From Bacteroides sp. (GTDB taxonomy: Bacteria > Bacteroidota > Bacteroidia > Bacteroidales > Bacteroidaceae), in contig JAGATY010000058.1 in assembly GCA_017621035.1 (NCBI GenBank), positions 1-32,352 of the forward strand: a DNA stretch of 32,352 nucleotides, given 5' to 3'. Below are positions 5,862 to 14,918 of the stretch, piece after piece (the stretch's first letter is position 1; each line of letters starts with the position of its first letter). The notes beneath the pieces are model-generated. The model had not been told where the DNA came from. It ran no database searches and saw only the letters and a list, made by a program, of their open reading frames with translations. A program made the translations under genes and the position numbers.

Positions 5862-6767
5862 ATGGAAACGAATTATCATATTCCGGTACTGCTGAAGCAG
5901 AGTGTGGATGGCATGAATATTGTGCCGAGTGGCACCTATGTGGATGTTACCTTTGGAGGCGGTGGGCACTCATGTGAGATTCTTTCCCGCCTGGGTGAGG
6001 GTGGACGCCTGCTCAGTTTCGACCAGGATGAGGATGCTGAGCAGAACATTCCTGCCGACCCTCACTTTACGTTTGTGCGCAGTAATTTTCGCTACCTGCA
6101 TAACTTCCTCCGCTATCACAAGGTGGAGGCGGTAGATGCCATTTTGGCCGACCTGGGGGTATCGTCGCATCACTTTGATGACAGTGAACGGGGCTTCTCT
6201 TTCAGGGCAGACGGGCCTCTGGATATGCGCATGAACAAGCGTGCCGGTATCACGGCGGCTGACGTAGTGAACGGTTACGAAGAGGAGCGACTGGCCAACC
6301 TGTTCTACCTCTATGGCGAGCTGAAGAACAGTCGGAAGCTGGCTTCGGTACTGGTCAAAGCACGCAGCAAAGAGAAGATTAGCACCATCGGGCAGTTTCT
6401 GGAGCTGGTCAAGCCACTTTTCGGCCGCGAGCGTGAGAAGAAAGAGTTAGCCAAGGTGTTCCAGGCACTGCGTATTGAGGTCAATCAGGAGATGGAGGCA
6501 TTGAAAGAGATGCTCTATGCCGCCACCGAGGCATTGCGTACCGGAGGCAGGCTGGTGGTCATCACCTATCACTCTCTGGAAGACCGCATTGTAAAGAACA
6601 TCATAAAGACAGGCAATGTGGAAGGTAAGGCGGAAAAGGATTTCTACGGAAATGTGCAGACCCCTTTCCGGGCAGTGAACAATAAGGTGATTGTGGCCGA
6701 TGAGGAGGAGGTAGAACGCAACCCGCGCTCCCGCAGTGCCAAGTTGCGCATAGCTGAAAAGATATAA
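5862..6767 (+). CDS. rsmH: 16S rRNA (cytosine(1402)-N(4))-methyltransferase RsmH
   Basis: A 301-residue SAM-dependent methyltransferase (MraW/RsmH) that N4-methylates C1402 in the 16S rRNA decoding centre. Visible motifs are DVTFGGGGHS (28-37, SAM binding), GVSSHHFDDSERGFSF (99-114) followed by PLDMRM (119-124), QALRIEVNQE (201-210), YHSLEDRIVK (236-245) and NPRSRSAKLR (287-296). I take the ATG at 5862, which gives the family-typical start METNYHIPVLL. An in-frame TTG at 5835 overlaps the mraZ stop and would add nine residues; it would allow translational coupling but is less likely. The gene is second in the cluster and 18 bp before ftsL. Confidence 0.95.
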   Translation: METNYHIPVLLKQSVDGMNIVPSGTYVDVTFGGGGHSCEILSRLGEGGRLLSFDQDEDAEQNIPADPHFTFVRSNFRYLHNFLRYHKVEAVDAILADLGVSSHHFDDSERGFSFRADGPLDMRMNKRAGITAADVVNGYEEERLANLFYLYGELKNSRKLASVLVKARSKEKISTIGQFLELVKPLFGREREKKELAKVFQALRIEVNQEMEALKEMLYAATEALRTGGRLVVITYHSLEDRIVKNIIKTGNVEGKAEKDFYGNVQTPFRAVNNKVIVADEEEVERNPRSRSAKLRIAEKI

Positions 6768-6785
6768 CCAAGCAGGAGACTCAGC

Positions 6786-7127
6786 ATGGAAGAGCAGAAA
6801 GAGCAGACAAAGAAGAGACGTACCCCGTGGAAAGAGATTATCGGTGGTGACATCCTGGCGACAGAATTTTTCCGCCGGCAGACTAAACTGCTGGTGCTTA
6901 TCATGTTGCTGGTACTCTTCTACGTGCATAATCGGTACGCCTGTCAGCAGCAGATGATTGAGATAGACCGCCTGAAGAAAGAGCTGGTGGACATCAAGTA
7001 TGATGCCCTGACACGTGGCTCGGAGCTGATGGAACGCAGCCGGCAGTCGCGCATCGAGGAGTATATCTCCTCTCAAGAGAGTGACTTGCAGACCTCTACT
7101 CATCCACCCTATCTGATTAGCGATTGA
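6786..7127 (+). CDS. ftsL: FtsL-like divisome protein
   Basis: A 113-residue bitopic membrane protein. It has a basic cytoplasmic N-terminus (KKRRTPWKE), one membrane span at about 33-48 and a periplasmic helical, coiled-coil-prone segment at about 53-95. This is the size, topology and position (between rsmH and the septal transpeptidase gene) of FtsL. FtsL joins FtsB and FtsQ to activate the FtsW/FtsI wall synthase. FtsL proteins are poorly conserved in sequence, so the call rests mainly on context and topology and fits the Bacteroidetes FtsL-like family. No leucine zipper is strict. Confidence 0.85.
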   Translation: MEEQKEQTKKRRTPWKEIIGGDILATEFFRRQTKLLVLIMLLVLFYVHNRYACQQQMIEIDRLKKELVDIKYDALTRGSELMERSRQSRIEEYISSQESDLQTSTHPPYLISD

Positions 7128-7186
7128 GAGAGAAGAGAAAAAGAGACAAAAGATTGATTATAACCCCCTAAAAGAGAAATACGACA

Positions 7187-9364
7187 GTGGCTGTAAACAA
7201 GAAAAACATAATGACCCGTTACTTCTTTGTGATGCTCCTTATGAGCCTCGTGGGGATTGCTGTTGTTGTGAAAGGCGGCATCATCATGTTTGCTGAGCGG
7301 CAGTACTGGCACGATGTGGCCGACCGCTTTGTGAAGGAGAACGTCACAGTCAAACCTAACCGCGGGAATATCCTCTCTGCTGACGGGAAACTGCTGGCCA
7401 GTTCACTGCCGGAATACTCTCTGTTTATCGACTTCAAATATTACGACAGTAATGAGAAAAGACGGAAGGCCGGACAAGAACGGAAAGACAGTATTTTTGC
7501 ATCCAAGCTGGACTCCATCTGCATAGGGCTGAACAAATTGTTCCCGGAGACCGCTGTTAAGGCTTATAAAGAACATCTGAAGAAGGGACGCAAGAGCCGT
7601 ACTTGGCAACACTATCCCCTGTTACCAAACCGTCACCGACGCATCAACTACACGCAATACAAGGAGGTGAAACGGTTGCCTTACTTCAATCAGGGCAGTA
7701 ACCGGAGCGGGTTGCACCATCAGGAGTACAACAACCGTAAGCGTCCTTTCGGTGCCTTGGCAGCACAAACGCTGGGACGCCTCTATGCCGACACGGCACA
7801 GGGAGCGCGTAATGGTATTGAGCTGGCTTTTGACAGTCTGCTGAAAGGAACCGATGGTATCAGTCACCGCCAGAAAGTTATGAACAGATACTTGAACATT
7901 GTAGACCTTCCTCCGGTAGATGGGTGTGACATTATCTCCACCATCGACATCGACATGCAGGACATCTGTGAGAAGGCACTGGTGGACAAGCTGAAAGAGC
8001 TGAATGCCTCAGTGGGGGTAGCCGTGTTGATGGAGGTGGCCACCGGTGAGGTAAAGGCCATTGTTAACATGAGTAAAGGCAATGACGGGAACTACTATGA
8101 GATGAACAGTAACGCCATCAGCGACATGCGTGAGCCAGGTTCCACCTTCAAGACGGCCTCAATCATGGTGGCGTTGGAAGATGGACATATCACTCCTAAT
8201 ACTGAGGTAGACACCGGTAACGGTATTTTGGTGATGTATGGCAGCAAGATGCGCGACCATAACTGGCACCGAGGCGGATATGGAAAAATCAACGTGACAC
8301 GCATTCTGGAGGTCTCTTCCAACATTGGGGTCTCTTACTTAATCGATAAATATTACAAGGACAATCCGCAACGCTTTGTGGATGGGCTGAAGCGTATGAG
8401 TATAGACCAGCCCCTGAACCTGCAAATCAGGGGTGAGGGTAAGCCCAACATCATGGGGCCTGAGGATCGCAAGAAGGCGGGGCGCTACTTTTCTAAGACT
8501 TCACTGCCCTGGATGAGTATTGGTTATGAGACTCAGGTGCCGCCTATGAATATCCTGACTTTCTACAATGCCATTGCCAACAATGGTGTGATGGTGCGCC
8601 CCAAGTTTGTGAAGGCGGCCGTAAAGGATGGTGAGGTTATTCAGGAGTACCCCACGGAGGTTATCAATCCTAAGATTTGTTCTGACAAGACGTTGGCTCA
8701 GATTCGTGAAATCTTGCAGCGAGTAGTGTCACACGGCTTGGCCAAACCGGCCGGCAGTAAGCAGTTCTCTGTATCGGGAAAGACGGGTACTGCCCAGATG
8801 TCAAAGGGTGCCGCGGGTTATAAATCGGGTACTATGCACTATCAGGTGAGCTTCTGTGGTTACTTCCCCAGCGAGGCGCCCAAGTACAGCTGTATCGTCT
8901 CTATTCAAAAACCGGGTTTGCCTGCGTCAGGAGGACTAATGGCTGGTAGTGTGTTCAGTAAGATTGCCGAGCGGGTCTATGCCAAGGACTTGCGCTATGA
9001 CATCCGCAATGCGATAGATAGTACCAGCAATGTGATTCCTGCCATCAAGCATGGAGAACTGAATGAAGCACTCTATGTGTTGGAGGAGTTGGATGTACCT
9101 ACTGAGCTACAGATAGAGGATGAAAAGAGTAAGCTGTGGGGACATGGGGAGCAGAAAGAGCAGGTACTGGTGTTGCAGGAGAAGGCTCCTATAGATAACT
9201 TGGTTCCCAATGTGATAGGCATGGGTGCCAAGGACGCGGTCTTCTTGTTGGAAAGCAAAGGATTGCGGGTGAGAGTTCAGGGAGTAGGAAAGGTGAGAAG
9301 TCAGTCTATCAGAGGCGGTACGCACCTGGTGAAAGGCGAGACCATCTTGCTGACGATGCGATAG
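7187..9364 (+). CDS. ftsI: Septal peptidoglycan transpeptidase FtsI/PBP (PASTA-containing)
   Basis: A 725-residue class B penicillin-binding protein that cross-links septal peptidoglycan. A short cytoplasmic N-terminus and a membrane anchor (about 12-35) are followed by the dimerisation domain beginning RGNILSADGKLLASS. The transpeptidase domain has the three active-site motifs: STFK (319-322, catalytic Ser), SSN (377-379) and KTG (532-534, in SGKTGTAQ). A single PASTA-like domain ends the protein (from about 672, VPNVIGMGAKDAVFLLE), which is common in Bacteroidetes FtsI. The start is GTG at 7187; an ATG eight codons later is an alternative. Residues 86-185 are basic and less conserved. It lies between ftsL and murE and is expected to work with FtsW. 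Confidence 0.95.
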   Translation: MAVNKKNIMTRYFFVMLLMSLVGIAVVVKGGIIMFAERQYWHDVADRFVKENVTVKPNRGNILSADGKLLASSLPEYSLFIDFKYYDSNEKRRKAGQERKDSIFASKLDSICIGLNKLFPETAVKAYKEHLKKGRKSRTWQHYPLLPNRHRRINYTQYKEVKRLPYFNQGSNRSGLHHQEYNNRKRPFGALAAQTLGRLYADTAQGARNGIELAFDSLLKGTDGISHRQKVMNRYLNIVDLPPVDGCDIISTIDIDMQDICEKALVDKLKELNASVGVAVLMEVATGEVKAIVNMSKGNDGNYYEMNSNAISDMREPGSTFKTASIMVALEDGHITPNTEVDTGNGILVMYGSKMRDHNWHRGGYGKINVTRILEVSSNIGVSYLIDKYYKDNPQRFVDGLKRMSIDQPLNLQIRGEGKPNIMGPEDRKKAGRYFSKTSLPWMSIGYETQVPPMNILTFYNAIANNGVMVRPKFVKAAVKDGEVIQEYPTEVINPKICSDKTLAQIREILQRVVSHGLAKPAGSKQFSVSGKTGTAQMSKGAAGYKSGTMHYQVSFCGYFPSEAPKYSCIVSIQKPGLPASGGLMAGSVFSKIAERVYAKDLRYDIRNAIDSTSNVIPAIKHGELNEALYVLEELDVPTELQIEDEKSKLWGHGEQKEQVLVLQEKAPIDNLVPNVIGMGAKDAVFLLESKGLRVRVQGVGKVRSQSIRGGTHLVKGETILLTMR

Positions 9365-9455
9365 TTGAGAGTTGACAGCTGAGAGTAGATAATTGACAGT
9401 TCTTGTATAGAGAATAAAAGTTGAGAAGTTTGAGCTATTATATATATAATAAGGT
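9362..9455 (+). repeat. Degenerate GTTGA(G/C)AG repeats and AT palindrome before murE
   Basis: Between ftsI and murE the sequence repeats GTTGAGA / GTTGACAG / ATTGACAG variants (near 9364, 9371, 9392 and 9419); the two TTGACAG copies are 21 bp apart. A perfect 16-bp AT palindrome, TATTATATATATAATA (9436-9451), ends 4 bp before the murE ATG and should keep the start codon region unstructured. Confidence 0.45.
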
Positions 9456-10907
9456 ATGAAACTAAGTGAACTACTGAAAACCATCCAGCCAATACAGGTG
9501 GTTGGTAATAAGGAGGTAGAGATTGCGGGCGTCAACATTGACTCCCGTCTCATAGAGAAAGGGCATCTGTTTATGGCCATGCGGGGAACACAAACCGATG
9601 GGCATGCCTATATTCCTGCTGCACTGCAGAAAGGTGCTGTGGCTGTGCTGTGTGAGGAACTTCCGCAAGTAGTGGAGGAGGGTATCACCTATGTTCAGGT
9701 AAAGGAGAGTGAAGAGGCCGTCGGTAAAGTGGCGACACTGTTCTATGGAGACCCCACATCCAAAATGGAACTGGTGGGAGTTACCGGTACCAACGGAAAA
9801 ACTACCATTGCCACCTTATTATACAACACTTTTCGCTACTTCGGGTATAAGGTGGGGCTTATCTCAACCGTCTGCAATTATATTGATGATCAGGCTGTTC
9901 CTACCGACCATACCACACCGGATCCTATCACACTCAACAGACTGTTGGGTGAGATGGCTGATGCGGGATGCAAGTATGCCTTTATGGAGGTCAGCTCACA
10001 CTCGGTGGCACAGAAACGCATCAGTGGACTGAAATTTGCGGGGGGTATCTTCACTAATTTGACACGTGACCATCTGGACTATCACAAAACGGTGGAGAAC
10101 TATCTGAAGGCTAAGAAGAAGTTTTTTGACGATATGCCTAAGCAGGCATTCTGCTTGACCAATCTAGATGACAAGAATGGGCTGGTGATGACGCAAAACA
10201 CGAAAGCAAATGTCTACACCTACTCACTGCGTAGCTTGAGTGACTTTAAAGGAAAAATCCTAGAGAACCATTTCGAGGGTATGTTGCTGGAGTTCAACAA
10301 TCAGGAGCTGGCGGTGCAGTTTATCGGGAAATTCAATGCAAGCAATCTGTTGGCAGTCTTTGGTGCAGCTGTTCTGCTGGGTAAGAAGGAGGAGGATGTG
10401 CTTGTGGTACTCAGTACTTTGCGTCCGGTTGCAGGGCGGTTTGAAACCGTGCGCTCTGCCGGTGGGGTGACAGCCATTGTGGACTATGCACACACTCCCG
10501 ACGCTTTGGTGAATGTGTTGAATGCCATTCATGGGGTGCTGGAGGGAAAAGGTAAAGTGATAACCGTTTGTGGTGCGGGTGGTAATCGCGATAAGGGTAA
10601 GCGTCCTCTCATGGCTAAAGAGGCGGCTCGCTTGAGTGACCGTGTCATCATTACCTCAGACAATCCTCGGTTTGAAGAGCCGCAGGATATTATCAATGAT
10701 ATGTTGGCCGGCCTGGACAAGGAAGATATGCAGAAGACTATCAGCATTACCGACCGGAGGGAGGCTATCAAGACAGCTTATCTGCTGGCACAACCGGGTG
10801 ATGTTATTCTGGTGGCCGGCAAGGGACATGAGAACTATCAGGAAATTAAAGGTGTGAAACATCATTTTGATGACAGAGAAGAATTAACAGCAATCATGAA
10901 CAGATGA
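9456..10907 (+). CDS. murE: UDP-MurNAc-L-Ala-D-Glu:meso-diaminopimelate ligase MurE
   Basis: A 483-residue Mur ligase that adds the third amino acid to the UDP-MurNAc dipeptide in the cytoplasm. It has the N-terminal UDP-binding domain, the ATP-binding P-loop GTNGKTT (111-117), the central-domain stretch [11 protein letters not shown] (178-188) and TRDHLDYH (203-210), and the C-terminal DNPR motif (402-405). DNPR is the signature of meso-diaminopimelate-adding enzymes, as opposed to the lysine-adding type, so the wall should be meso-DAP. The C-terminal GKGHE motif is also present. The start at 9456 matches the family. It is preceded by AT-rich repeats, not a clear promoter, and is probably read through from ftsI. 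Confidence 0.97.
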   Translation: MKLSELLKTIQPIQVVGNKEVEIAGVNIDSRLIEKGHLFMAMRGTQTDGHAYIPAALQKGAVAVLCEELPQVVEEGITYVQVKESEEAVGKVATLFYGDPTSKMELVGVTGTNGKTTIATLLYNTFRYFGYKVGLISTVCNYIDDQAVPTDHTTPDPITLNRLLGEMADAGCKYAFMEVSSHSVAQKRISGLKFAGGIFTNLTRDHLDYHKTVENYLKAKKKFFDDMPKQAFCLTNLDDKNGLVMTQNTKANVYTYSLRSLSDFKGKILENHFEGMLLEFNNQELAVQFIGKFNASNLLAVFGAAVLLGKKEEDVLVVLSTLRPVAGRFETVRSAGGVTAIVDYAHTPDALVNVLNAIHGVLEGKGKVITVCGAGGNRDKGKRPLMAKEAARLSDRVIITSDNPRFEEPQDIINDMLAGLDKEDMQKTISITDRREAIKTAYLLAQPGDVILVAGKGHENYQEIKGVKHHFDDREELTAIMNR

Positions 10908-10968
10908 CCGGAACCGGCAGGTACTGCACGATTGTCATTCATGATAAAACACTCAAAACTTAATAGAT

Positions 10969-12237
10969 ATGTTATATTACTTATTCCAATGGCTTGACAA
11001 GTATGACTTTCCCGGTGCGGGTATGTTTGGCTATACTTCATTCCGTGCGCTGATGGCAATCATTATTGCCCTGCTCATTTCCAGCATCTGGGGAGACAAG
11101 TTTATACGCTTGCTGAAGAAGAAACAAATTACAGAGACACAACGGGATGCCAAAATTGACCCATTTGGCGTAAAGAAGGTAGGGGTACCCAGTATGGGAG
11201 GCGTCATCATTATTTTTGCGATTCTGGTTCCCTGTCTGCTGTTGGGCAAGCTGGAGAATGTCTATATGATACTGATGCTTATCACAACAGTCTGGCTTGG
11301 CTCACTGGGTTTTGCCGACGACTACATTAAGATATTCAAGAAAGATAAGGAGGGCTTACACGGTAAGTTTAAGATTATCGGTCAGGTAGGGCTTGGATTG
11401 ATTGTGGGCTTGACACTCTATCTGAGTCCTCAGGTGGTGATTCGGGAGAATATTGAAGTGCAGGATGAGAGTGGTAAGATTGAGGTAGTGCACGCCGCCA
11501 AAGAAATTAAAGCTACCCAGACCACCATACCTTTCTTCAAGAGCAACAACTTGGATTACGCTGACCTGGTGGGTTTCTTGGGTGAACATGCTCAGACGGC
11601 GGGCTGGATTCTGTTTGTCTTTGTCACCATCTTTGTGGTAACGGCTGTTTCTAATGGCGCTAACTTGAATGACGGGATGGATGGTATGGCTGCCGGCAAT
11701 TCAGCTATTATTGGCCTGACACTGGGAATATTAGCCTATGTTTCCAGTCACATCGAGTGGGCCGGTTATCTGAACATTATGTACATTCCCGGTTCTGAGG
11801 AGTTGGTAATCTTTATCTGTGCTTTCATTGGTGCGTTGATAGGTTTCCTTTGGTACAATGCCTATCCGGCACAGGTCTTCATGGGTGATACCGGTAGTCT
11901 GACCATTGGCGGTATCATTGCTGTGTATGCCATCATTATCCATAAGGAACTACTGATACCTATTCTCTGTGGTATCTTCCTGATAGAGAATCTCTCTGTC
12001 ATTATGCAGCGGGTGTATTACAAGGCTGGCAAGAAGCGGGGAGTGAAACAGCGCATCTTCAAGCGTACTCCTATTCATGACCACTTCCGTACCTCCATGG
12101 AACTGATAGAGCCGGGGTGCAGTGTGATGTTTAAAAAGCCGGAACAGCTGTTTCATGAATCAAAGATTACTGTCCGTTTCTGGATTGTAACCATTGTGTT
12201 GGCAGCTATCACCATTATTACATTAAAAATCAGATAA
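10969..12237 (+). CDS. mraY: Phospho-N-acetylmuramoyl-pentapeptide-transferase MraY
   Basis: A 422-residue polytopic membrane enzyme that moves phospho-MurNAc-pentapeptide from UDP to undecaprenyl phosphate, making lipid I. Key motifs are FADDYIK (115-121, the paired Asp), NLNDGMDGMAAG (232-243), GDTGS (306-310) and PIHDHFR (368-374) near the C-terminus. It is about 60 residues longer than E. coli MraY, mostly because of a soluble insertion at about 158-205 (from RENIEVQDESGKIEV) between membrane segments. In the C-terminal motif the middle His of the usual H-H-H reads Asp. It lies 61 bp after murE and 9 bp before murD, so it is surely in the same operon. Confidence 0.97.
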   Translation: MLYYLFQWLDKYDFPGAGMFGYTSFRALMAIIIALLISSIWGDKFIRLLKKKQITETQRDAKIDPFGVKKVGVPSMGGVIIIFAILVPCLLLGKLENVYMILMLITTVWLGSLGFADDYIKIFKKDKEGLHGKFKIIGQVGLGLIVGLTLYLSPQVVIRENIEVQDESGKIEVVHAAKEIKATQTTIPFFKSNNLDYADLVGFLGEHAQTAGWILFVFVTIFVVTAVSNGANLNDGMDGMAAGNSAIIGLTLGILAYVSSHIEWAGYLNIMYIPGSEELVIFICAFIGALIGFLWYNAYPAQVFMGDTGSLTIGGIIAVYAIIIHKELLIPILCGIFLIENLSVIMQRVYYKAGKKRGVKQRIFKRTPIHDHFRTSMELIEPGCSVMFKKPEQLFHESKITVRFWIVTIVLAAITIITLKIR

Positions 12238-12246
12238 AAGAAGCAT

Positions 12247-13581
12247 ATGAGCAAGATTGTTATACTAGGAGCCGGCGAAAGCGGAGCCGGTGCTGCCGTA
12301 TTAGCTAAGGTGAAAGGGTTTGATACCTTTGTGTCAGACATGTCCACCATCAAAGACAAGTACAAAGCGTTGCTGGATGAATATCAGATTGAATGGGAAG
12401 AGGGCAAGCATACTGAGACCTCCATCCTGGATGCGGATGAAGTTGTGAAAAGCCCTGGCATACCTAACGATGCTCCCCTTATCCTTAAACTGAAAGAACA
12501 GGGGACACCTATTATCTCAGAGATAGAATTTGCCGGCCGATACACCGATGCTAAGATGGTGTGCATTACCGGTTCAAACGGAAAAACCACTACCACTTCA
12601 CTCATCTATCACATCTTCAAAAGTGCAGGACTGAACGTGGGGCTGGCCGGCAACATCGGGAGAAGCCTTGCGTTGCAGGTAGCTACAGAGAAGCATGACT
12701 ATTATGTAATAGAACTTAGCTCTTTCCAACTGGACAATATGTATGAGTTCAGGGCCAACATTGCTGTCTTGATGAATATCACTCCCGACCACCTTGACCG
12801 CTATGACCATTGCATGCAGAACTATGTAGATGCCAAGTTCCGTATCACACAGAACCAGACTGCAGATGATGCTTTTATCTATTGGAACGATGACCCGATT
12901 ATCCGGCGGGAGATGGAGAAGCACGGTCTGAAGGCTCAGCTATACCCCTTTGCGGCAGTTAAGGAGGATGGTGCCATTGCCTACGTGGAGGATGAAGAGG
13001 TGAAGATAAATGAGCCTATCGCTTTCAACATGGAGCAAGAGGAGCTGGCACTGCGCGGCACACACAATCTTTACAACTCGTTGGCTGCAGGTATCTCTGC
13101 AAACCTGGCCGGCATTCAGAAAGAGAATATTCGCAAGGCGTTGAGTGATTTCAAGGGTGTGGAGCATCGATTGGAAAAGGTTTGTGACGTGAGAGGCATA
13201 CATTTTATCAATGACTCCAAAGCCACCAACGTAAACTCTTGCTGGTATGCTTTGCAAAGCATGACTACTAAGACAGTGCTTATACTCGGAGGTAAGGATA
13301 AGGGTAATGACTATACAGAAATAGAGGAGCTAGTGAAAGAGAAGTGCTCGGCACTGGTTTATCTGGGGTTGCACAATGAGAAACTGCATGAGTTTTTTGA
13401 CCGTTTGGGCTTGCCGGTTGCTGATGTGCAGACCGGTATGCAGGACGCCGTGGAAGCAGCTTATCGCTTGGCAAAGAAAGGGGAGACCGTTTTGCTGAGT
13501 CCTTGCTGTGCATCGTTTGACTTGTTCAAGAGTTATGAGGATCGAGGCGAGCAATTCAAGAAGTATGTGCGAGCCTTATAA
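12247..13581 (+). CDS. murD: UDP-N-acetylmuramoylalanine--D-glutamate ligase MurD
   Basis: A 444-residue Mur ligase that adds D-glutamate to UDP-MurNAc-L-Ala. It starts with a Rossmann-like UDP-binding segment (VILGAGESGAGAAVLA), followed by KSPGIP (68-73, typical MurD), the ATP P-loop GSNGKTTTT (109-117), ELSSFQLD and TPDHLDRYDH in the central domain, FINDSKATN and ILGGKDKGNDY in the C-terminal domain, and LLSPCCASFDLF near the end. All catalytic features of the family are in place. It starts 9 bp after mraY. Length is normal for MurD. Confidence 0.97.
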   Translation: MSKIVILGAGESGAGAAVLAKVKGFDTFVSDMSTIKDKYKALLDEYQIEWEEGKHTETSILDADEVVKSPGIPNDAPLILKLKEQGTPIISEIEFAGRYTDAKMVCITGSNGKTTTTSLIYHIFKSAGLNVGLAGNIGRSLALQVATEKHDYYVIELSSFQLDNMYEFRANIAVLMNITPDHLDRYDHCMQNYVDAKFRITQNQTADDAFIYWNDDPIIRREMEKHGLKAQLYPFAAVKEDGAIAYVEDEEVKINEPIAFNMEQEELALRGTHNLYNSLAAGISANLAGIQKENIRKALSDFKGVEHRLEKVCDVRGIHFINDSKATNVNSCWYALQSMTTKTVLILGGKDKGNDYTEIEELVKEKCSALVYLGLHNEKLHEFFDRLGLPVADVQTGMQDAVEAAYRLAKKGETVLLSPCCASFDLFKSYEDRGEQFKKYVRAL

Positions 13582-13614
13582 TAATAGGTGTATCAGACAT
13601 AAACAGAGAAGACA

Positions 13615-14901
13615 TTGGATCTATTAAAAAGCATATTCAAAGGTGACAAGGTGATTTGGATCATCTTCTTGATGCTCTGCCTCATTTCGATTGTGGAGGT
13701 GTTCAGTGCATCAAGTACACTGGTCTACAAAAGTGGAGACCACTGGGGACCCATCACCAAGCACTGCGTGTTCCTGATGGTTGGTACGGCAGTGGTGGTG
13801 CTCTTCCACAACATTCCTTATAAGTGGTTCCAGCTGTTTCCCGTACTGCTTCTGCCGGCATCGGCAGTTATGCTGGTGGCGGTTATGTTCATGGGGAGAA
13901 TCAATAATGCAGCTCGTTGGATAGAGATTGCCGGCATTACTTTCCAGCCTTCAGAGTTTGCAAAGATGGCCATCATCATTGTCACGGCCTTTATCTTGAG
14001 TAAGGGGCAGACAGATAAGGGGGCGAATCCTAAAGCCTTTAAACATATTATGCTGATTACGGGCTTTATCTGCCTGCTGATTTTCCCGGAAAACTTCTCC
14101 ACGGCTGCACTGCTGTTTGGGGTGGTCTATCTGATGATGTTTATCGGACGGGTAGCTATCAGTAAGTTGGCGCTGTTGGGTGGAGGTCTTGTTGGGGTAG
14201 CTGTAGCTGCTGTTGTTTTTCTGGAGGTGACAAAAGGAATGGATGTAGAGTTCCTACACCGTTTCGACACTTGGCGTGCCCGCATTGAGAAATTTGTCAA
14301 TAACAAGGAAGTACCGGCTGCAAAGTTTGACATAGACCGTGACGGTCAGGTTGGGCATGCCCGCATTGCTGTGGCTACCAGTAATGTACTGGGTAAAGGA
14401 CCCGGAAATTCTGTGCAGCGTGACTTCCTGAGTCAGGCCTATTCAGATTTTATCTTTGCCATTGTCATTGAGGAGTTAGGACTGGTAGGAGGAGGATTTG
14501 TTGTGTTTCTCTATATCCTATTGCTTGTCCGAGCCGGTAAGATAGCGAAAAAGTGTGACCGTACTTTCCCTGCTTTCTTGGTGCTGGGTATAGGGCTATT
14601 ACTGGTCACTCAGGCACTGTTTAATATGATGGTGGCTGTAGGATTGGCTCCGGTTACCGGTCAGCCGCTCCCGCTTGTCAGTCGAGGTGGAACCTCTACC
14701 ATCATCAATTGTGTCTACATCGGCATGCTTCTTAGTGTCAGTCGGTACACGGCTAAGCTGGAAGAGCAGAAACTGCACGACGCCATGATTCCCATGACCG
14801 TGGAGACCGGCGTTCCCGACACACCCGTGTTTGAGAGTCAGGCGCAGACGGCAGTTGAGCCAACCGCCCAATCACTGAATAATGATGAAGAGTTTAATTA
14901 A
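13615..14901 (+). CDS. ftsW: FtsW, septal peptidoglycan glycosyltransferase (SEDS)
   Basis: A 428-residue SEDS-family polytopic membrane protein that polymerises lipid II at the septum together with FtsI. Motifs are GRINNAARW (94-102), QPSEFAK (111-117), KGPGNSVQRDFLSQAYSDF and the C-terminal TGQPLPLVSRGGTS loop. The start appears to be TTG at 13615, just ahead of the first membrane span; the first in-frame ATG lies inside that span, so the TTG is needed for a full protein. A soluble insertion of about 50 residues (MDVEFLHRFDTWRARIEKF region) sits in the large periplasmic loop. The C-terminus has a hydrophilic tail of about 45 residues rich in T/E/P. It lies 33 bp after murD. Confidence 0.95.
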   Translation: MDLLKSIFKGDKVIWIIFLMLCLISIVEVFSASSTLVYKSGDHWGPITKHCVFLMVGTAVVVLFHNIPYKWFQLFPVLLLPASAVMLVAVMFMGRINNAARWIEIAGITFQPSEFAKMAIIIVTAFILSKGQTDKGANPKAFKHIMLITGFICLLIFPENFSTAALLFGVVYLMMFIGRVAISKLALLGGGLVGVAVAAVVFLEVTKGMDVEFLHRFDTWRARIEKFVNNKEVPAAKFDIDRDGQVGHARIAVATSNVLGKGPGNSVQRDFLSQAYSDFIFAIVIEELGLVGGGFVVFLYILLLVRAGKIAKKCDRTFPAFLVLGIGLLLVTQALFNMMVAVGLAPVTGQPLPLVSRGGTSTIINCVYIGMLLSVSRYTAKLEEQKLHDAMIPMTVETGVPDTPVFESQAQTAVEPTAQSLNNDEEFN

Positions 14902-14918
14902 CGATATAATAAGTATCT

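Noticed and set aside
6447-7103. A 218-codon minus-strand frame across rsmH and ftsL
   Set aside because: Antisense to two clear genes; Leu/His/Cys-rich, as shadow frames tend to be.
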